Of a stretch of DNA of 17,363 bases, positions 13,539-17,363 are shown piece after piece (position 1 is the first letter of the stretch; each line of letters begins with the position of its first letter). The translations under genes were made by a program, and so were the position numbers. The notes beneath the pieces are model-generated. The model saw only the letters and a program-made list of their open reading frames with translations. It was not told the DNA's origin and did not search any database. This stretch comes from CAYWEP01 sp964457405 (GTDB taxonomy: Bacteria > Patescibacteriota > Microgenomatia > Levybacterales > UBA12049). The stretch covers positions 1 to 17,363 of the forward strand of contig CAYWEP010000022.1 of NCBI GenBank assembly GCA_964457405.1, written 5' to 3'.

Positions 13539-15941
13539 ATGTTTACAAACGCGAGGATATACCATTTTTACCAGACAATTCCCGTTTTTTTTCTCCGCGC
13601 CATACTCGCTGGTATATTGATCGGTGGATTGATAATGGATATTTACCACGGATTATTTCCAAGATTCTCATTTTTTTTCTTAAGCCTCGTTCTGATGGCT
13701 GAAATTTTCGTTCGTTTTAAATTGGGAAAAACCAAGCCGACACTCCCTATTTCTAAGAATGAAAAACATTTTTTTCTTTCGATGACGTGGCCTGCATTTT
13801 GCGCGTATGTCAATACAGCATCTACAGATAAATTTTTAGAGATGCTTCTCTTAAGAAAACAAACGCAATTTATTTTAGAAAAAGCTGAAATTACACAAAA
13901 AGAGCTTGCCATTACTTCCCTGACAAAAGATGAGATTGTTGCCTACGCAGCGAGGATTGCAAAAGAACTGCATGGTACGTATATCACAACAATGGATCTT
14001 ATTGTTGCTTCTCTTTTATTATCAGAAGGAGAGACAAAACTACTTTTTAAAAAACAGCTGAAGCCAGCAATGCTTCTCCATATTCTCTATTGGGCACGGT
14101 CACAATACAGAGGAGAGGAGCATCCGTCAATAGCAGAAGTCAATTTCTCAGGCGAAGGTTTTGGTGAAATGCTTGTGGCAGGATGGACGCCTGAGACAAA
14201 AAATTATACAACTGACTGGACGTCAAAGGCTCTGCGAGAAAAACCGCTTTTATTGGGAAGGCAGGAGCAATATAAAGAGGTAATCGAAGGATTATTAAAA
14301 AACGAGCACAATAATGTGTTGCTTGTCGGTGATTCAGGAGTGGGGAAGGAAACATTGTTAATTTCTCTCGTGCATGATAGTTATTCTGGAAAATTACCGG
14401 GGTTTTTGAAGCACAAGCGATTGCTTGAATTGGATCTTGGGAGTTTGATTGCGGGTGCAACAGAGAAAGGAGAGCTTACAGCGCGGCTTGAGGCAATCAT
14501 CAGTGAGGTTTCTCATGCGGGGAATATAATCCTTGTTATACCGGAATTTCAGCATGTGCTCGGGAGTACCTCTTTTAATCTCAATCTCTCAGGAGCGCTC
14601 ATGCCATACCTTAAATCAGGCACCCTGCCGATTATCGCAACAATAACCAAAGGAAATTACAAAGCATACGTTGAGCAAGATCCGATACGGGAAGCGTTTA
14701 CGATCGTTACGCTTTTGGAGCCGGATTATGACACAGCGTTACGTATGCTTTTACAAAAAGCAGTCAGTATTGAATCGTATTATCGTGTCAGCATCTCATA
14801 CAATGCAGTTATTGCCGCTCTTGAGCATGCCCATGTCTATCTTCCGGACGATGTGTTGCCGGGTAGTGCGGTAACGCTTCTCACTGATGCGGCAAACACC
14901 GTATCGCTTGCCGGAAAAGAGGGACCCGTTATCAATAGTAAAAAAATCGTTGAAGCCTCAGATATCATAAAAAAGATTCAAGAAAAAATGCACGTTACTG
15001 TGGGGACGCCAGATGCCACTGAGTCACAAACGCTGTTGCATCTTGAGGAGATATTGCACAAACGGGTCATAGGGCAAAATGACGCAATCCGAGTAACAGC
15101 AGAGGCTCTCAGGCGTGTTCGTACTGGATTATCAGCTGGGAAAAAGCCTGTGTCTTTCCTTTTCCTCGGGCCAACGGGGGTTGGGAAAACAGAAACGGCA
15201 AAAGCATTAGCAGCATCATATTTTGGAGGGGAGGATAAGATTATCAGGCTTGATATGAGTGAGTACACCGGGGATGATGGCGTAAAGCGCCTATTAGGCG
15301 CACCGCCCGGAGAAGGAGATGAGCGGGGAGAATTAACTGACAAAATACACGATCATCCATTCTCGCTCGTGCTGCTTGATGAATTCGAAAAAGCCCACCC
15401 AAAAATCCTGGATCTTTTCTTACAAGTTTTTGACGACGGACGCTTAACTGACAACAAGGGCAAAACAGTCTCGTTTGTGAATGCGATTATTATCGCAACG
15501 TCAAATGCAGGATCGGAGTTTATTCGTCAGGCTGTAAAAGAAGGAGAAGCAGAAGAGGAAGATTTTCAGAAGAAGCTACTGGAGTATTTACAAACGAAAC
15601 AAATATTTGTGCCAGAGCTCCTCAATCGATTTGACGCGATTGTGACGTTTAAACCATTGACTGAAGAGGAGATTCATAAAGTAGTAAAGTTAATGTTGTC
15701 TGAGTTGGAGCAGAAATTAACAAAACAAGATATTACTTTGACGTTCGGAAATGATGTCGTCGCCGCAATTGCAAAGGCAGGGTTTGACCAACAGTTCGGC
15801 GCGCGACCGCTTCGAAGACATATCCAAGATACAATCGAAGATGCAATCGCGCAAAAGAAGCTGGCAAACGAGATACAGCGAGGTAATACTGTAACAGTTT
15901 CCACTGATGCGCAAGGAACGTTGCAATATACTGTAAGCTAA
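13539..15941 (+). CDS. Membrane-anchored Hsp100-like AAA+ protein with degenerate first ATPase domain
   Basis: The 800-residue protein begins with two membrane segments (about 15-34 and 43-60), absent from classical ClpA/B/C. A divergent Clp-N-like helical region follows (about 90-200). The first AAA+ module has lost key residues: Walker A reads GDSGVGKE (264-271, Glu instead of Thr/Ser), Walker B reads LVIPE (Pro335 instead of Asp), and the arginine-finger segment is REAFTIV instead of ERRFQPI. The second module keeps Walker A GPTGVGKT (544-551), Walker B LVLLDE (610-615) and sensor 2 GARPLRR. Its pore loop, however, is GAPPGEGDERGE (from 587), without the aromatic GYVGY. There is no middle domain and no ClpP loop. 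It likely arose by duplication of the neighbouring Hsp100, then specialised at the membrane. It is coupled to the small membrane gene upstream and followed by a VWA gene. Confidence 0.9.
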   Translation: MFTNARIYHFYQTIPVFFLRAILAGILIGGLIMDIYHGLFPRFSFFFLSLVLMAEIFVRFKLGKTKPTLPISKNEKHFFLSMTWPAFCAYVNTASTDKFLEMLLLRKQTQFILEKAEITQKELAITSLTKDEIVAYAARIAKELHGTYITTMDLIVASLLLSEGETKLLFKKQLKPAMLLHILYWARSQYRGEEHPSIAEVNFSGEGFGEMLVAGWTPETKNYTTDWTSKALREKPLLLGRQEQYKEVIEGLLKNEHNNVLLVGDSGVGKETLLISLVHDSYSGKLPGFLKHKRLLELDLGSLIAGATEKGELTARLEAIISEVSHAGNIILVIPEFQHVLGSTSFNLNLSGALMPYLKSGTLPIIATITKGNYKAYVEQDPIREAFTIVTLLEPDYDTALRMLLQKAVSIESYYRVSISYNAVIAALEHAHVYLPDDVLPGSAVTLLTDAANTVSLAGKEGPVINSKKIVEASDIIKKIQEKMHVTVGTPDATESQTLLHLEEILHKRVIGQNDAIRVTAEALRRVRTGLSAGKKPVSFLFLGPTGVGKTETAKALAASYFGGEDKIIRLDMSEYTGDDGVKRLLGAPPGEGDERGELTDKIHDHPFSLVLLDEFEKAHPKILDLFLQVFDDGRLTDNKGKTVSFVNAIIIATSNAGSEFIRQAVKEGEAEEEDFQKKLLEYLQTKQIFVPELLNRFDAIVTFKPLTEEEIHKVVKLMLSELEQKLTKQDITLTFGNDVVAAIAKAGFDQQFGARPLRRHIQDTIEDAIAQKKLANEIQRGNTVTVSTDAQGTLQYTVS

Positions 15942-15987
15942 TTTTAAATATTCAATGAAAATTTTAAATTGTAAATTGAAAATTAGT
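15942..15987. repeat. AT-rich repeat (family A) before the VWA gene
   Basis: Composed of ATTTTAAATATTCAATGAAAA and ATTGTAAATTGAAAATTAG-type words, as at 3178-3242 and 7376-7484. It contains an ATG (15955) in frame with the VWA gene, so part of it may be translated as MKILNCKLKIS. Confidence 0.5.
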
Positions 15988-16917
15988 ATGTTTTGTTTCA
16001 AGGGTCGGGGAGACCTATATGTTGTCTCTATTCTCACGCTTATTATCATCGCCTCTGCATTTCTCGTTGGTGGTGTGTATCCTGACTTAAATCAGGTTCC
16101 AGAGACGGCTGATATGTTTGAGCCAAAAGAGAAGAAGGCTGATAAGAAAAATACCGGCGTTGTACAACTTCGGCAGCTCGATGTCAACAAAAAACCACGA
16201 AATCAGGACAATAATAGCAATAATCGTAATCGTCAGGACCAAACAGGGAAGCCTCCTGCATGCACGAAAAAAGGCGCGATTGCTTTTCTTATTGATGTAT
16301 CAGCTTCAATGGAAGCTAATGGCAAGTTAACAAAACTGAAAGAAGCGCTTAACGGCTTTGTGAATAAGCTGCCAAGCGAGACGCTTGTTGGATTGTATAC
16401 ATTCTCAGATCGAACCTTCGGAGAGCCGAAAGAGCGAGTTGCTTTCGGCCCAAAGACAAAGCTTCTAACACCAGTTGGAAATTCCCCAATTGACGCATTG
16501 TCTCCTGAAGGCGCAACATTTATGCTTGATGGATTTCAGCTTGTTCAGGGAAAACTCAGTGTTGCGAAAGATGACTTTCCCAATCGCCAATTCAGCCTTA
16601 TTTTGGTCTCAGATGGCGTACCGGAGTTAATTGAGTGTGATAAGTCCCATATGCCCGATAACACGTGCCGGGCTAATCGAAATTACGATTATACGCAGGA
16701 TCCAACGCTCACTAACATTCCAGATTTGATAAAAGATCAAGATGTGCGTATTTATTCTATTGCAATATATGACAAAGAAGACTTGGATGTCTCAACAAAT
16801 AAGCTTATTCAGATTATGCAATCGCTTGCTTCTCCTGACAGTTACTTTGACGAAACCGCAAATGGAGGCGGGCTTGACGCAACCTACCAGAAGATACAAG
16901 AGTCTGTTTGTAAGTAG
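15988..16917 (+). CDS. Membrane-anchored von Willebrand factor A (VWA) domain protein
   Basis: The 309-residue protein has a single N-terminal signal-anchor helix (about 10-30) and a charged Asn/Lys/Gln-rich linker (about 45-95). A VWA domain (about 96-309) carries a complete metal-ion-dependent adhesion site: DVSAS (103-107), Thr177 in GATFML, and Asp209 in LVSDG. The domain should therefore bind Mg or Mn and a protein ligand. Topology is probably C-terminal domain outside, and Cys92, Cys217, Cys227 and Cys308 could form disulfides. An earlier in-frame ATG (15955) would add eleven residues encoded by an AT-rich repeat; I prefer 15988. It follows the membrane Hsp100-like gene by 46 bases and is probably co-transcribed. 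AAA+ proteins and VWA proteins are frequent partners (MoxR, CbbQ and RavA systems), although those are other AAA+ clades. Confidence 0.9.
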   Translation: MFCFKGRGDLYVVSILTLIIIASAFLVGGVYPDLNQVPETADMFEPKEKKADKKNTGVVQLRQLDVNKKPRNQDNNSNNRNRQDQTGKPPACTKKGAIAFLIDVSASMEANGKLTKLKEALNGFVNKLPSETLVGLYTFSDRTFGEPKERVAFGPKTKLLTPVGNSPIDALSPEGATFMLDGFQLVQGKLSVAKDDFPNRQFSLILVSDGVPELIECDKSHMPDNTCRANRNYDYTQDPTLTNIPDLIKDQDVRIYSIAIYDKEDLDVSTNKLIQIMQSLASPDSYFDETANGGGLDATYQKIQESVCK

Positions 16918-17165
16918 AGACAAGCAAAATTCAACCCCTCTTCAGCAGGGAGCCTGCAAAGTCATAAAAAGCTTTTCATAGGAAGAAAAGGCTAAGAGAA
17001 ATAGCCTGAGAATGGAGGAAAGTAGCTCTTGATGCATGTTTTGTTTATGTCATAGCCTCTTTTGTTTTCCTCCAGGATAGTTTTTCTGCTGTTAGACCAT
17101 TGTAGCCAGATTCAGAAATCGATGATGGAGGTTCGTGGTAACCGTCCACGAGTTTCCAAAACACC
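16918..17165. other. Non-coding stretch with several hairpins
   Basis: No credible gene. Structures seen are: GCAGG-GAG-CCTGC (16945-16957); AAAAGCTTTT (16967-16976); AGGCTA (16989-16994) with TAGCCT (17002-17007); GGAGGAAA (17014-17021) with TTTCCTCC (17066-17073); and TCGTGG (17133-17138) with CCACGA (17146-17151). None has a terminator-like T-run. It could hold an RNA gene or the 3' end of the VWA transcript; I recognise no known RNA family. Confidence 0.4.
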
Positions 17166-17275
17166 TGTCATCTCGAGCCTAAGCGAGAGATCCCTTCAGG
17201 GTGAGCCTCTCGAGGTGAACCTTCAGGGTGAACCCCTGGGGATTTCTTACCTACTTCGTAGCTTCGAAATGACAA
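17166..17275. repeat. Inverted-repeat element with internal direct repeats
   Basis: It begins TGTCATCTCGAG and ends TTCGAAATGACAA, which are imperfect complements. GAGAGATCCC near the left end answers GGGGATTTCT near the right. Inside, CCTTCAGGGTGA occurs twice (17193-17204 and 17220-17231). Elements with these ends (GTCAT...CGAG / TCGAAATGAC) are, to my knowledge, common dispersed intergenic repeats in CPR and other uncultured bacteria. Confidence 0.55.
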
Positions 17276-17353
17276 CCTTTTGTCAAATCGTGGACTTACA
17301 ATTCGACATAATGCAGAAGATGAGATACATCGGTAACACATTTGAACTAGAAT

Positions 17354-17360
17354 AAGGAGT
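17354..17360 (+). promoter_or_regulatory. Shine-Dalgarno site for a gene beginning beyond the window
   Basis: AAGGAGT at 17354-17360 is a near-perfect ribosome binding site, only three bases from the window end. Almost no gene inside the window has one. A start codon within the next ten bases or so is expected. Confidence 0.45.
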
Positions 17361-17363
17361 TCA

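Noticed and set aside
17015..17023. GAGGAAAGT, like the conserved start of bacterial RNase P RNA
   Set aside because: The expected continuation (CCGGGC) and the other conserved blocks are missing; the nearby GGGTGA is part of a duplicated repeat.
17062..17355. 97-codon + strand open frame at the end of the window
   Set aside because: It runs through a dispersed inverted repeat and shows no domain, no ribosome binding site and repeat-derived peptides (QGEPL twice).

Overview
The window looks like a chromosome fragment of a Candidate Phyla Radiation (Patescibacteria) bacterium, perhaps Microgenomates or Parcubacteria. This is inferred from the combination of a short HrcA, a two-membrane-segment type IV secretion (T4SS)-like pilin next to a TrbL/VirB6-like protein, near absence of Shine-Dalgarno sites, standard stop codons, and intergenic regions packed with palindromic repeats. 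No rRNA, tRNA, CRISPR array or transposase was found. All supported genes are on the + strand.

Region 1 (1-2098): one large gene for a disordered Pro/Ala-rich protein with a weak central membrane segment and an unrecognised C-terminal domain.

Region 2 (2099-6865): the heat-shock locus hrcA-grpE-dnaK-(terminator)-dnaJ. It is headed by a promoter whose -10 box lies inside a CIRCE-like HrcA operator, so autorepression by HrcA is likely. DnaJ is the zinc-finger-less type. The leader before hrcA is a chain of hairpins plus a nested palindromic repeat.

Region 3 (6866-9954): a T4SS-pilin-like two-TM protein and an 810-residue signal-peptide-bearing polytopic protein resembling TrbL/VirB6, separated by a composite repeat.

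Region 4 (9955-16917): a soluble Hsp100 (ClpB/ClpC class) whose middle domain is replaced by a short linker; a small membrane protein; a membrane-anchored Hsp100 paralogue with a degenerate first ATPase site and altered pore loops; and a membrane-anchored von Willebrand factor A (VWA) protein with an intact MIDAS. The last three are closely spaced. I infer they form a membrane-associated AAA+/VWA module, possibly remodelling envelope or secretion-channel proteins. This is the best candidate here for an undescribed system.

Region 5 (16918-17363): non-coding, with several hairpins, an inverted-repeat element, and a strong Shine-Dalgarno site at the very end for a gene starting just outside the window.

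Two cross-cutting signals stand out. Short dispersed repeats are inserted in frame in GrpE, DnaK and the soluble Hsp100, near-identical between genes. A hairpin just before the Hsp100 start codon could sequester its ribosome binding site, as an RNA thermometer would.
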